Positions 36,562-45,328 of a stretch of 64,000 bases of DNA are shown here, one piece after another. The notes below the pieces were generated by a model that saw nothing but the letters and a program-made list of their open reading frames with translations, was not told the DNA's origin and did no database searches. The stretch comes from Lachnospiraceae bacterium MA2020 (lineage in GTDB: Bacteria > Bacillota > Clostridia > Lachnospirales > Lachnospiraceae): contig JQKK01000021.1 in NCBI GenBank assembly GCA_000746015.1, positions 1 through 64,000 of the forward strand, written 5' to 3'. The position numbers and the translations under genes were made by a program. Within the stretch, counting starts at the first letter, position 1. Each line of letters starts with the position of its first letter.

Positions 36562-37680
36562 TCAGATTTCTTCTATATATTTTTTTATAAAATAGCTTGC
36601 GCCGCCCATCATTCCGCCTTTTTTATAGAACTTACCAAGCGAGATGTAGCTTCCGTCCTCTTCAAAAGTATTCTTGCTTGCCAAGTAAGCCTTGAGCTTA
36701 GGAAGATACGGCTCCAGATACTCACTGACAAAGCCTCCGAGTATCACCTTGCTGTCAAACATCATACGAATGTTGTTGATGCCGATCGTCAGATGATTGA
36801 GCACATCATTCCACAGTTTCTTGTAATCCTCATTGCCATTTTCAAGCTCTGCGAAAAACTCCTCAGCCGTAATGCCAAGATCCTTGGTATATCTCAAAGC
36901 CCCGCAGTATGCCTCGAGACAGCCCTTCTTTCCACAGCTGCATTTCAGTCCGCCCGGATGCACACAGATGTGTCCAAACTCAGCACTTCTGCCATTTTGT
37001 CCCTTGATGAGCTGTCCATTTGCGTAAATAGCTCCACCGATACCATACTCCATAAAAAGATATGCAAAGTCGCTTTCTTTACTGCCAAACGCCTCCGCGG
37101 CTCCCGCGCAGGTACCGTCATTCTCGACAAATACAGGATATGATATATGCTTTGTCAGTATATCAAGACTTGCATTTTTGATATTTAATGTTGGCGAAAC
37201 TACTATCACACCTTTTGTATTGTCTATGACTGCCGGTATAGTAATGCCAACACCAAGTATCTTCTTTCTGTCGATACCGCTCTTATCTATGAACTTTTCG
37301 AGTTTATCAGCTATCTGCTTTCCTGATTTTTCAAGGCTTTCATACTCTGCGCTTACCTTGTCGCTCGCGATCTCCCGCAATTTCATATCTACTGCAAGGA
37401 AACGGATATGTCTTGTAGACAGCGACACACCTATCGCAATTTTCAGCTCACTGTTTATCACATATCCGATAGCCGGTCTGCCTCCGCTTGACGGCTGAAA
37501 CTCTCCCTGCTTTATAAGATTCGCCTCAAGGAGCTCTGCTATATTCTGATGAACCGTCGGCATAGAGCACTCCATCTCATTTGCAATCTGCTGCTTGCTT
37601 ATCCCTATCTCCGCATCATATATCAGCCGGTACATGCGATTTCTCGTAAGTCGCCGGCGTTCTGTAATATTATCACCCAT
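36562..37680 (-). CDS. ROK-family transcriptional repressor (XylR-like)
   Basis: The 372-residue protein joins an N-terminal winged HTH (MYRLIYDAEIGISKQQIANEMECSMPTVHQNIAELL) to a ROK sugar-kinase-like domain with VGVTIPAV-type GVGITIPAVIDN, and a zinc motif HPGGLKCSCGKKGCLEAYCG (about 246-265) conserved in XylR/NagC. The kinase ATP loop is degenerate (GVSLSTRHIRFLAVD), as expected for a repressor. It sits upstream of, and is codirectional with, xylB. The ATG at 37680 has GGAG 6 nt upstream. Confidence 0.9.
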   Translation of the reverse strand: MGDNITERRRLTRNRMYRLIYDAEIGISKQQIANEMECSMPTVHQNIAELLEANLIKQGEFQPSSGGRPAIGYVINSELKIAIGVSLSTRHIRFLAVDMKLREIASDKVSAEYESLEKSGKQIADKLEKFIDKSGIDRKKILGVGITIPAVIDNTKGVIVVSPTLNIKNASLDILTKHISYPVFVENDGTCAGAAEAFGSKESDFAYLFMEYGIGGAIYANGQLIKGQNGRSAEFGHICVHPGGLKCSCGKKGCLEAYCGALRYTKDLGITAEEFFAELENGNEDYKKLWNDVLNHLTIGINNIRMMFDSKVILGGFVSEYLEPYLPKLKAYLASKNTFEEDGSYISLGKFYKKGGMMGGASYFIKKYIEEI

Positions 37681-37907
37681 AATAAACTCCAATTATCAAA
37701 CAACTTTTGTAATATTACTTTACAATAGTTTTTGAAATATGGCAAGTTCTAATTTTATCAACAATTGTCTTTAAATTATCATTTTTAAGTTTCGTAACAT
37801 ACCGCACTTGAAATTTTCATTAAGTAATAGTATTATAACTATATCAAGATTTTTAAGTGGGCGCTATTATATTGCACCCAATGTATTTTATTTTCAAGGA
37901 GGACCAC

Positions 37908-38111
37908 ATGAGCGTTATTACTAAAGATACAACTATCGGTGATATTCTTAAGATCAAGCCAGCAGCTGCACCAGTTCTTATGGAGATTGGTATGCACTGT
38001 CTTGGATGCCCTGCATCACAGGGTGAGACAGTTGAGGAAGCTGCTATGGTACACGGTGTTGATGCAGATCAGCTCGTTGCTAAGATGAACGCAGTACCTG
38101 ACGAGGCATAA
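37908..38111 (+). CDS. DUF1858 small redox-type protein
   Basis: The 67-residue cytoplasmic protein has the DUF1858 pattern: [24 protein letters not shown] with LGCP, and the helix [11 protein letters not shown]. The MHCLGCPAS cysteines are invariant in the family and may act in disulfide or metal chemistry; the function is unknown. I chose the ATG after AGGAGG (7 nt); an upstream in-frame ATG at 37857 has no site. Codon use suggests high expression. It is a single-gene unit. Confidence 0.88.
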   Translation: MSVITKDTTIGDILKIKPAAAPVLMEIGMHCLGCPASQGETVEEAAMVHGVDADQLVAKMNAVPDEA

Positions 38112-38124
38112 TCGCATAAAGCAC

Positions 38125-38159
38125 AAAAGAGGGACCGCACATTGCAGTCCCTCTTTTTT
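38125..38159. terminator. Bidirectional terminator after the DUF1858 gene
   Basis: AAAAGAGGGAC (38125-38135) pairs with GTCCCTCTTTT (38147-38157) with T run. The last bases overlap the stop codon of the convergent cell-wall hydrolase, so both units end here. Confidence 0.85.
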
Positions 38160-39591
38160 ATTCATCTTCTTCTGAATCTTCTTTTGGTTTATCCTCTGAC
38201 TCTTCTTCAGATTTCTTCTCTTCATCCGAATTTGAATCAGAATCACTCTCTGACTTCTCTTCGCTATCAGATTTCTCTTCGCTATCGGAATCTTCCTGTT
38301 TTTCTTCTTCCTGGTTTTCTTCCTCAGCTGCTTCTGAGCTTGCTTCACTTGAAGGTGCCCCCGTAGCTGCCTGACTTCCATTAGCCAAAGAATCTTCAGC
38401 TGTGCCATAGCCGGAATACTTTCCTGTCCAGTATAGGTAGAATACGTGATGTCCTATGATAGTACCCTTGATGCCCGGTACTATAGTCCTGAAGAACAGG
38501 CACTCACCGATATTGTTGGCACCTGCCAAAACCTCATCTGCAGCCTTCAGACATGTAGCGTTAGCGCCCCTTGCGAGCACAATTGCAAGTCGTCCGCTTC
38601 CTACCGGCTCAAACTGTCCCGACTGATAAACTACTCCCGTAATGGTATCCGGGAAGGCTCCACTCATTACTCGGTTCATGATGACCGCACCTACCGCGAT
38701 CTTGCCGGCATATGGCTCACCGCCTGCCTCACACTGTATGATAGCTCCAAGTAATGCACGCTCGCCCGTAGCCACAGTGACTTCTGAAAGACTTCTCTTC
38801 TTCATAGACTGTGAACGCCTTGCCAGCTCTTCTTCTTCAGCAAGCTGCTTTTTCAAGGCATTTACATTATTCTTAGCTGCTACAAGCTTTGCCTCATACT
38901 CAAGAGCCTCTGCTTCCGCCTCAGAAATCTCACCGGCATAAGCTGTAATAGAGTTTTTAGTAGCATTTACAAGCTGCTGCACTTTCTCCTGCTCTGCTTT
39001 CGCATCCTCACGAAGTGCCTCAAGCTCCGCTTCCTCTTCCTCCAACTTTGCCTTTTTATCCTTAGTCTCAGCAACAAGTTCCTTATACTTATTGAGCATA
39101 AGGTCATCATATTCGTTTACTCTCTCTACATATTCGGCACGATTTAAGAATTCACCAAAATTTGTAGTATTAAGAAGCAGCTCAACATAATTTTGCTTGC
39201 CGCTTTCATACATTGTGCGTATGCGAGCTTTGATGAAATTATACTGTGCCTCCTGCTCTGCCTGAGCTGCCTCAAGCTTCGCCGTAGTATCACTTATATC
39301 TTCTTCTTTGTCGTCGATCTGCTCCTCAATAGCAGCAATTTTATCTGATACAGAGCTGAGCTGTGTGTTCAAAGTGCTTAGATTACTTCTGAGACCGTTT
39401 TGTGTCTGCTTTAAGTCAGATACTTTATCCTTTGCGTTCTCAACATCACTCTCTGCGTTTTTTTGCGCATCTTTTGCTTCCTCGAGCTTTTGGGAAGTCG
39501 TCTTAGCTAATACCTCTTTGGTCTGCACGGATGTTACGATTGTGGTGGTGACAACTGCAAAGACTATTAGGATACTCGCTAATCTTTTCAT
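38158..39591 (-). CDS. Secreted coiled-coil cell wall hydrolase (SleB/Hydrolase_2-like)
   Basis: The 477-residue protein has a signal peptide (1-29), a long PcsB-like coiled coil (about 32-265, broken by YNFIKARIRTMYESGKQNYVELLLN), and a C-terminal hydrolase domain starting at ERALLGAIIQCEAGGEPYAGKIAVGAVIMNRV (catalytic Glu expected in QCEAGGEPY). A Ser/Glu/Asp repeat tail follows (about 410-477). The domain matches SleB/CwlJ lytic enzymes, here in vegetative-style architecture with a coiled-coil regulator. It overlaps rpiB by 4 nt, which is unusual company. Confidence 0.87.
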   Translation of the reverse strand: MKRLASILIVFAVVTTTIVTSVQTKEVLAKTTSQKLEEAKDAQKNAESDVENAKDKVSDLKQTQNGLRSNLSTLNTQLSSVSDKIAAIEEQIDDKEEDISDTTAKLEAAQAEQEAQYNFIKARIRTMYESGKQNYVELLLNTTNFGEFLNRAEYVERVNEYDDLMLNKYKELVAETKDKKAKLEEEEAELEALREDAKAEQEKVQQLVNATKNSITAYAGEISEAEAEALEYEAKLVAAKNNVNALKKQLAEEEELARRSQSMKKRSLSEVTVATGERALLGAIIQCEAGGEPYAGKIAVGAVIMNRVMSGAFPDTITGVVYQSGQFEPVGSGRLAIVLARGANATCLKAADEVLAGANNIGECLFFRTIVPGIKGTIIGHHVFYLYWTGKYSGYGTAEDSLANGSQAATGAPSSEASSEAAEEENQEEEKQEDSDSEEKSDSEEKSESDSDSNSDEEKKSEEESEDKPKEDSEEDE

Positions 39592-40025
39592 ACTTCCTCT
39601 ATTTTCTCGATTCGTCTGATATGACGCTCGCCCTCAGAAAATTCCGTGCTTAAGAATGTATCAACAATGTCGCATGCAAGTCCATCACCGACTACCGCAG
39701 CGCCCATAGCAAGTACGTTTGCATTATTGTGAAGTCTTGTCATCTTTGCAACGTAAGGATCTGTGCAGAGTGCTGCTCTGATGCCAGGAACCTTATTTGC
39801 AGAGATAGAAATGCCTACACCTGTCATGCAGATAACGATGCCTGCATCCGCCTCATTCTTTGCAACTGCCCATGCTACAGCATGACCAAACTCAGGATAG
39901 TCACATGACTCCTTTGAATATGTGCCCATATCCTTAACTGTATATCCCTCTTCCTTAAGGTGTGCGATAACCTTTTCCTTAAGATCAAATCCGCCGTGAT
40001 CGCTTCCGATTGCTATTGTTGCCAT
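39588..40025 (-). CDS. rpiB: Ribose 5-phosphate isomerase B
   Basis: It interconverts ribose 5-phosphate and ribulose 5-phosphate. The 145-residue protein has IAIGSDHGGFDLKEKV (about 4), YPEFGHAVAWAV, the active-site cysteine in GIVICMTGVGISISANKVPG (about 68) and LHNNANVLAMG. AGGAGG lies 10 nt before the chosen ATG. It sits between sua5 and the cell-wall hydrolase. Confidence 0.95.
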   Translation of the reverse strand: MATIAIGSDHGGFDLKEKVIAHLKEEGYTVKDMGTYSKESCDYPEFGHAVAWAVAKNEADAGIVICMTGVGISISANKVPGIRAALCTDPYVAKMTRLHNNANVLAMGAAVVGDGLACDIVDTFLSTEFSEGERHIRRIEKIEEV

Positions 40026-40047
40026 TTTCAAAATACCTCCTGCCCTT

Positions 40048-41112
40048 TTACGCTTTAATTATTTTATGCCCGGCTGCTCTTATAAGCCGGTTCATTATAG
40101 CCATGCCCAATATTGGAGTATCAAAAGCTTCAGTATATATAGTGGAAACTTTTGCATCATCCATCTCCCTAAGTATAGCAAACAGGTTGTGTGAGATGGA
40201 AATCTCATCACTCCTTGAGCCAATGTCTCTGACTATTTTACACCTATATTTTGATTTTGTCTCGTTTGAAGCAATAACTGCTACAGTTTCTCCCCTTTTT
40301 TCATGATCTTCGACCAGTAAATTGATTTTATCACATACTGCCTGCATGTCGCCTTCTACTATATAGAGCTCTCCTGCGGGAGCATAGTGCTTATATTTCA
40401 TTCCCGGTGCTTTAGGATGGGCATCAGGTGACTCAACACCACCTATTGACGGATCAACCTCGACTTCACCAAGGACTTCTTTCAGCATATCAAGATTTAT
40501 GGCACCCGGTCTCAAAAGACATGGCTTATCGCCAGTAAGGTCTACTATAGTGGACTCGATACCTATGCCGCCTGCTCCTCCATCTATGATAAGCGGTATC
40601 TCGCCATTCATATCATTGAAAACATGCTCTGCGGTAGTACAGCTTGGACGACCTGACTTGTTGGCGCTCGGAGCTGCAATATATCCACCGGCAGCTCTGA
40701 TAAACTCGCGTGCTATCTCATTTGACGGCATCCTGACAGCCACCGTCTCAAGCCCTCCCGTAGTAGTGAGCGGCACTATATCCGACTTATGAAAGACCAT
40801 TGTAAGCGGCCCCGGCCAGTACTTAGCCGCAAGCTCGCGGGCGCCTTTCGGCACATCTGACACTATCTTATCTATTGCTTCTATATCTGCGATATGTACG
40901 ATCAAAGGGTTGTCTGACGGGCGTCCCTTTGCTGCGTATATCTTCTTTGATGACTCAGGATTGAGAGCATCACCTGCAAGGCCATAGACGGTTTCTGTAG
41001 GCATCGCTACCAGTCCGCCGTCCCGTATGATCTGTCCTGCAAGCTCCATGAGCTCCCTGTCCTTTTCATGATCGCCATACGCTTTAATAATCTTAGTTTC
41101 CAAAACTATCAC
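40048..41112 (-). CDS. L-threonylcarbamoyladenylate synthase (Sua5/TsaC type)
   Basis: It makes threonylcarbamoyl-AMP for tRNA t6A37. The 354-residue protein has a YrdC domain (IIRDGGLVAMPTETVYGLAGDA about 27-48, KGRPSDNPLIVHI, PSANKSGRPSCTTAEHV, STIVDLTGDKPCLLRPGAI) and a C-terminal Sua5 domain from about residue 230 (MKYKHYAPAGELYIV). The full-length Sua5 form is normal for Firmicutes. The start codon read here is GTG with a weak AAGAAAG site. Gaps of 20-22 nt link it to GH18 and rpiB. Confidence 0.93.
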   Translation of the reverse strand: MIVLETKIIKAYGDHEKDRELMELAGQIIRDGGLVAMPTETVYGLAGDALNPESSKKIYAAKGRPSDNPLIVHIADIEAIDKIVSDVPKGARELAAKYWPGPLTMVFHKSDIVPLTTTGGLETVAVRMPSNEIAREFIRAAGGYIAAPSANKSGRPSCTTAEHVFNDMNGEIPLIIDGGAGGIGIESTIVDLTGDKPCLLRPGAINLDMLKEVLGEVEVDPSIGGVESPDAHPKAPGMKYKHYAPAGELYIVEGDMQAVCDKINLLVEDHEKRGETVAVIASNETKSKYRCKIVRDIGSRSDEISISHNLFAILREMDDAKVSTIYTEAFDTPILGMAIMNRLIRAAGHKIIKA

Positions 41113-41132
41113 AACTTTCTTATATATCTAAC

Positions 41133-42893
41133 TTACTCTGCCGCATAGGCTGCTATATCCTGCCATACTTCGCTCTTTTCAAATCCAAGTCTCCAGCACG
41201 CAAAGCCGGCAAGGTTCTTTTCCTTCATATAATTAAGCTTCAGCGCGATCGACTGAGCATCCTCAAGCCATACCTGATACGTATTTTTGCTGTCTGAGCC
41301 TGTTGCATAATTATATCCGCTTGCCTCATCCCACTCCATCGAAAGTGCATGATTTGCGATAAACTGTGCCGCGTCGCTCATTCCCACTGCCTGGCTTGAA
41401 AGCGCTCCATCTCCGGAAGTCCATATCCTTGTATAGAATGGTACAGCATTGATCACCTTTGAAGCATCAACCTCTTCAAGAGTTTTGTCTATGCCGTCTC
41501 TTACAAAACCTATAGATGCGACCGGACCTGCCTCCTCAGATGCTGCATTATACTCGTCATATCCCATGATGATGACATAATCAGCCACCTTGCCCTGTAC
41601 TTCTCTATGATAGAGCTTTGAATATGCCATTGGCACATAGTTGTCAACCGAAAGGACAATTCCGCTCTTGCGGCACTCTATAGATAATTCTCTTATGAAC
41701 TGTGCAAAGTGCTGTCCTGTCTCGCCAGAAAGCTGCTCAAAGTCAATATTTAAGCCGTCAGCACCACAATTTACAACACTTGCCACAAGATACTCAGCAA
41801 GCTGCTGCCTCTTCTCAGTATTTGAAAGCACTGTATAAGTATCTGCCGTAGGAGAGAACTCTGAAAAGTTAAAATTGTCTGCAACTACCCAGACCTTAAG
41901 GCCCATATTGTGTGCTTGTGTTACATAATCACTTGAAGATATATCAGTAAATGCGCCATCTGTATCTCTCAGCGAAAGCCATGTAGGTGCTACTACGTTC
42001 ATTCCAGAGGTCTTGCTCACAACACTGCCTAAATATGCATTAGCTGCCGGATTTGTCACCTGATGCCATCCAAGTACGACTTTTCCGTCATAATGGATAC
42101 TCGTATAGTCAAACGGTGCTACGTCAGTAACCTCATGTTCTTCTTCCGTATGCACATCTTTAAGGCGCTTATTTGGTACATATCCTATATATCCGCCATT
42201 TGTCCTTACATAGCTCCATGCATCATTTGCACTGATTATCTTTACGCTGTCACCCTTAGCAAGCTTTTCTATCCATGCGCGCTTGGTTGACTCGCCCGTC
42301 CTAAGCTCGGTTTTCTTAGCAACTGTCGCCATGGAAGCTTCGCCCCAGTCGTTCTTAATTATAACGCGATCCAGACCGTCACTAAACTCATCAGTATAAA
42401 GATTGGTATACTGCTTAACAAACGAAAGTGCCAGATAGCAAACATTATCTTCTATATATAATGCGCTGTCGTCAGACTTCCAGCTCATAGTCTCACTCGG
42501 AGTAGAGTAAAGAAGCTGCTGCTCGTCTTCATTATAATAGAAGTCAGGGTTTAAGTTTTCATGTACGAAATCAAACGGTACATATATTTCATCGTTTACT
42601 TTCAATGCAGTTGTTTCTATATAACTGTCGTTGTATATGATTCCGACTTCATTATCTTTAGAAACAGAGAAAAGTGACTGACGGTCAGCTTCTTCATTAG
42701 AGCCGCCAAATCCCTCTATAAGTCCTGTTTTGTAACTCACAAAGCCGATCATCAGGATAAGTACGGCCGCAACAAAAAGCGGGATAAGCATCACAAGGAA
42801 CTTATTGCGCCTGTGCCGTCTCCTGCGCTTGCTCCCACCCTTCTTTTCATCTATATCAAAATCACCATCAAGCATTTTATGATCAATCTTCAT
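41133..42893 (-). CDS. Membrane-anchored GH18 glycosidase with SH3 domain
   Basis: The 586-residue protein has a basic cytoplasmic N-terminus (KRRRRHRRNK), one transmembrane helix (about 33-54), and a copper-amine-oxidase-N-like beta domain (about 85-190). An SH3 domain (about 195-250, ELRTGESTKRAW) is followed by a GH18 barrel from about 265. The catalytic motif is DGLNIDFEQL (Glu acid/base) followed by VIIMGYDEYNA. It resembles YaaH/SleL-type N-acetylglucosaminidases acting on peptidoglycan rather than chitin. It is the first gene of a four-gene operon. Confidence 0.9.
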   Translation of the reverse strand: MKIDHKMLDGDFDIDEKKGGSKRRRRHRRNKFLVMLIPLFVAAVLILMIGFVSYKTGLIEGFGGSNEEADRQSLFSVSKDNEVGIIYNDSYIETTALKVNDEIYVPFDFVHENLNPDFYYNEDEQQLLYSTPSETMSWKSDDSALYIEDNVCYLALSFVKQYTNLYTDEFSDGLDRVIIKNDWGEASMATVAKKTELRTGESTKRAWIEKLAKGDSVKIISANDAWSYVRTNGGYIGYVPNKRLKDVHTEEEHEVTDVAPFDYTSIHYDGKVVLGWHQVTNPAANAYLGSVVSKTSGMNVVAPTWLSLRDTDGAFTDISSSDYVTQAHNMGLKVWVVADNFNFSEFSPTADTYTVLSNTEKRQQLAEYLVASVVNCGADGLNIDFEQLSGETGQHFAQFIRELSIECRKSGIVLSVDNYVPMAYSKLYHREVQGKVADYVIIMGYDEYNAASEEAGPVASIGFVRDGIDKTLEEVDASKVINAVPFYTRIWTSGDGALSSQAVGMSDAAQFIANHALSMEWDEASGYNYATGSDSKNTYQVWLEDAQSIALKLNYMKEKNLAGFACWRLGFEKSEVWQDIAAYAAE

Positions 42894-42971
42894 ATCAATA
42901 ACTCTTTTCTATATTCAAATATGTTTAATACTGCAATTCAGAAAAACTGACCGAAATAGTATAACATAAAT

Positions 42972-43077
42972 ACAGGTCTATTTGAACGTTAAATAAAAAG
43001 GTTTTGATAATCATAGCAATCGGGGCGCCTGGCTCAAAATCTTATAAAATAAAAAAGGGAACGTTAAATAGACCTGT
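42972..43077. other. Long imperfect inverted repeat, candidate structured RNA or mobile remnant
   Basis: ACAGGTCTATTTgAACGTT (42972-42990) pairs with AACGTTAAATAGACCTGT (43060-43077), one extra base on the left arm. A nested stem AAGGTTTTGA/TCAAAATCTT (42998-43007/43034-43043) encloses a GC-rich loop containing CGGGGCGCC in an otherwise AT-rich 540-bp gap. GAACGTTAAATA also appears as a direct repeat in both arms. No protein is encoded. Function is unknown; it could be an RNA or a small mobile remnant. Confidence 0.55.
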
Positions 43078-43172
43078 AGAAGTGGTATATCCGTACAAAG
43101 GCATGAGTAAACGCAGATTTAATCTAGTGTAGTGTAGTGATTTATTTGTTTCTGTAATAACAGAATGAGTAA

Positions 43173-43283
43173 ATGGGAAATGTTCATCGGAAAAGATGAA
43201 CGTTGAAATGCGATAAATACGCGCCTCTCAATGTTTGCCTTTTGTACGAAAAAGTATTATACAATATCTGTATACAGATTGCA
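43173..43283 (-). promoter_or_regulatory. Possible promoter and hairpin for a minus-strand RNA
   Basis: On the minus strand TTGCAA followed 17 bp later by a perfect TATAAT (about 43258-43283) points toward the inverted repeat at 42972-43077. A hairpin GTTCATC/GATGAAC lies at about 43180-43205. Together they could give a transcript of about 280 nt or a long leader for the GH18 operon. Weak but consistent. Confidence 0.35.
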
Positions 43284-43358
43284 ATACTAAATTTTTTGAA
43301 TTATAATTATACTATAAATAAGAATATCTAAGTGCAAAGTATGAAACAAAATTAAGTC

Positions 43359-43387
43359 TTGACTATTCCGCGTCAAAAGTATATAAA
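43359..43387 (+). promoter_or_regulatory. mecA promoter
   Basis: TTGACT (43359-43364) and TATAAA (43382-43387) are 17 bp apart, about 40 nt upstream of the chosen mecA ATG. Confidence 0.65.
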
Positions 43388-43434
43388 TGTTGTAATACAC
43401 TAAATAGGACAACACTGAAAGGATGGTGATTTCC

Positions 43435-44199
43435 ATGAAGATAGAGAAAGTAAATGACCATCAGATCCGTTGTACATTGACCAAGGCTGATCTCGCTGCC
43501 AGAGAGCTTAAGATGAGCGAGCTTGCCTACGGTACAGAAAAGGCTAAGAGCCTTTTTCGAGATATGATGCTTCAGGCATCCTATCAGTTCGGTTTTGAGG
43601 CGGATGATATACCGCTTATGATAGAAGCCATACCGCTTTCCGGCGATACAATTGTTCTGATCATTACTAAAGTCGAGGATCCTGAGGAGCTTGATACAAG
43701 GTTTTCGAAGTTTGCTCCTTCAGTGCGTGATAATGATGACGATGTCATTGAAGAAGATGCTAATCTTGGCGCCGATGACGTACTTGATATGTTCCGTAAG
43801 CTTCGCGGAATAGCAGAGGATGCAATTGCGTCATCAAGTTCAAATGCTACTCCTGTTCCTACTACTAAAAAGAAGGGCAAGGAGCTGCAGATCACAGTTC
43901 CGGTTGAGCTTACACAGCTTTATTCTTTCGAGAGTCTCGAGGATGTAACAAAGCTTGCACATGTTCTCAACGGATACTACAAAGGAAACAATTCACTTTA
44001 TAAAGACGCGGAGGATGGTACTTATCACCTGATCGTGAGCAAGTCAGACCACTCTCCCGAGGAGTTTAATAAGGTCTGCAACATCATCACAGAGTATGCT
44101 CGTTCTGAGCGTTTCCACCCTGCATCAGCTGCATTTTTAGCTGAGCACAGTGAGACTATCATTGAGAATGATGCACTCCAGGAAATGGCACAATTATAA
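43435..44199 (+). CDS. mecA: Adaptor protein MecA
   Basis: MecA delivers substrates to the ClpC/ClpP protease in Firmicutes. The 254-residue protein begins MKIEKVNDHQIRCTLTKADL, like the B. subtilis MEIERINEDT start. It has an acidic linker (about 100-115, NDDDDVIEEDANLG) and a C-terminal domain from about 145 (ELQITVPVELTQLYSFESLEDV). The ATG at 43435 follows AAGGATGGTG, close to the ideal site; an ATG four codons earlier lies inside it. Targets here are unknown. Confidence 0.92.
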   Translation: MKIEKVNDHQIRCTLTKADLAARELKMSELAYGTEKAKSLFRDMMLQASYQFGFEADDIPLMIEAIPLSGDTIVLIITKVEDPEELDTRFSKFAPSVRDNDDDVIEEDANLGADDVLDMFRKLRGIAEDAIASSSSNATPVPTTKKKGKELQITVPVELTQLYSFESLEDVTKLAHVLNGYYKGNNSLYKDAEDGTYHLIVSKSDHSPEEFNKVCNIITEYARSERFHPASAAFLAEHSETIIENDALQEMAQL

Positions 44200-44213
44200 A
44201 ACACGATTTTTTG

Positions 44214-44245
44214 TACTGGGATTTAAACAATCCCAGTATTTTTTT
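44214..44245 (+). terminator. mecA terminator
   Basis: Perfect 10-bp stem TACTGGGATT (44214-44223) with AATCCCAGTA (44229-44238), followed by T7. Confidence 0.9.
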
Positions 44246-44422
44246 GCCATAAATTAAATGTATAAAAAAAAGTGCATATATAAAAATCAGATCTTCCCAT
44301 AATCCCGCATCCCTTGCCTGTTCTGGCTTTTCGCGTTTCGTTGTATACAATGTTATGTTTGATTCCAAAAACTTTTTTGAAAAAAAAAAAAAATTTAAAA
44401 CTAAACTAAAATTTTGTGGTAC

Positions 44423-44488
44423 TATACTACAGAACTGATAAATATCAGTTCTTTTCTATGTCAGTTGTAGCGTGGGCACACGCGTTAC
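44423..44488 (+). promoter_or_regulatory. -10 element and 5'-leader hairpins of the lysine-rich protein gene
   Basis: TATACT (44423-44428) is immediately followed by a perfect 10-bp hairpin AGAACTGATA/TATCAGTTCT (44431-44440/44443-44452), so the transcript would start at or within a stem-loop. A second stem GTAGCGTG/CACGCGTTAC (44467-44474/44479-44488) has a 2-nt bulge. 5' stem-loops often stabilise abundant mRNAs. The -35 is poor. The rest of 44246-44422 is AT-rich with an A13 run and no gene. Confidence 0.5.
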
Positions 44489-44541
44489 ATATTTAGTACA
44501 TAGCTACATTGCTTTTATTTACGAAAGAGAGGAAATTAAAA

Positions 44542-45285
44542 ATGAACAAGAAGGCACTTTCACTTCTTCTTGCACTTTCAATGGTATTCTCAATGAATAC
44601 TGCTGCATTTGCAGGAACAACATCACAGAACAGCGCATCAGACAACAAGGCTACTCAGACAGAGAACGCTCAGTCATCTAACTCAGCTAACGCTCAGTCA
44701 GAGAACGTAAGCACAACAGTTAGCCAGGAGACAGTTGTAGTTGGTGGTTACACACTTACACTTAGCTTCAACAAGACTCCTCTTGCAACAGGCAAGAAGG
44801 TTGTTGCTGAGCAGCTCAATGCAACACTTTCAGTTAGCGGTTCTGGCGTAAGCGCAAACAACCTTAAAGTAACAAAGGTTAAGACAAAGGCTAAGTCAAC
44901 AGGTTCTGCTACATTCACAATCAAGAAGGTTAACGTTAAGTCTCTTACAAAGGATCAGAAGAAGGCTGTTAAGAAGGCACTCAAGGCTGCTAAGAAGACA
45001 GAGTTCAAGATCGAAGTTAAGAAGTTCAGCGTTTCATTCAACGACGTTGCTGTATCAGTTGGCAAGAAGCCTTCAACAATCTCTGGCAACTATGCTGTAA
45101 CTGTTAAGCCAAACAAGAAGGGCAACAAGGCTACTGTAAAGGTTTGGTACAAGAAGGCTAACGGCAAGTTCAAGGGCATCAAGGTTAAGAAGGCAAATGC
45201 TAGCTTCGATGGCAAGGCTGTTAAGTTCAGCGGCGATTTCGAGGGAACAATCTCTGTTAACGGAACAGTTGCTACAAAGGCTTGA
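44542..45285 (+). CDS. Secreted, extremely lysine-rich protein of unknown function
   Basis: The 247-residue precursor has a clear signal peptide (MNKKALSLLLALSMVFSMNT... ending near AAFAG, residue 24), a Ser/Asn/Gln-rich linker (about 25-60), and beta-rich basic repeats full of lysine (KDQKKAVKKALKAAKKTEFK). The mature protein is strongly cationic. Codon use is extreme: lysine is almost always AAG, asparagine AAC, and threonine mostly ACA/ACT, as in highly expressed genes. I recognise no family. AGAGGAAA precedes the chosen ATG; an ATG at 44509 lacks a signal peptide. Strong terminator follows. Confidence 0.8.
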   Translation: MNKKALSLLLALSMVFSMNTAAFAGTTSQNSASDNKATQTENAQSSNSANAQSENVSTTVSQETVVVGGYTLTLSFNKTPLATGKKVVAEQLNATLSVSGSGVSANNLKVTKVKTKAKSTGSATFTIKKVNVKSLTKDQKKAVKKALKAAKKTEFKIEVKKFSVSFNDVAVSVGKKPSTISGNYAVTVKPNKKGNKATVKVWYKKANGKFKGIKVKKANASFDGKAVKFSGDFEGTISVNGTVATKA

Positions 45286-45328
45286 GTTTCAACTAATTAA
45301 TTTTTAATTAGAGGGAAATGAAATAATA

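Noticed and set aside
36409-37143. Plus-strand ORF of 244 codons opposite the ROK gene
   Set aside because: It crosses the terminator and runs antisense to conserved zinc and HTH motifs of the ROK protein.
37857-37907. Longer N-terminus for the DUF1858 protein
   Set aside because: The upstream ATG has no ribosome site, while AGGAGG is correctly placed for the ATG at 37908, which matches the family start.
38016-38408. Minus-strand ORF (lysine/arginine-rich, 130 codons)
   Set aside because: It is antisense to the DUF1858 gene and out of frame with the low-complexity tail of the cell-wall hydrolase; composition is an artefact of the repeats.
42972-43077. Integron attC site (the right arm contains GTTAAAT, fitting GTTRRRY)
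   Set aside because: The matching left core is disrupted by an extra G, pairing continues outside the supposed core boxes, and no integrase or cassette is nearby.
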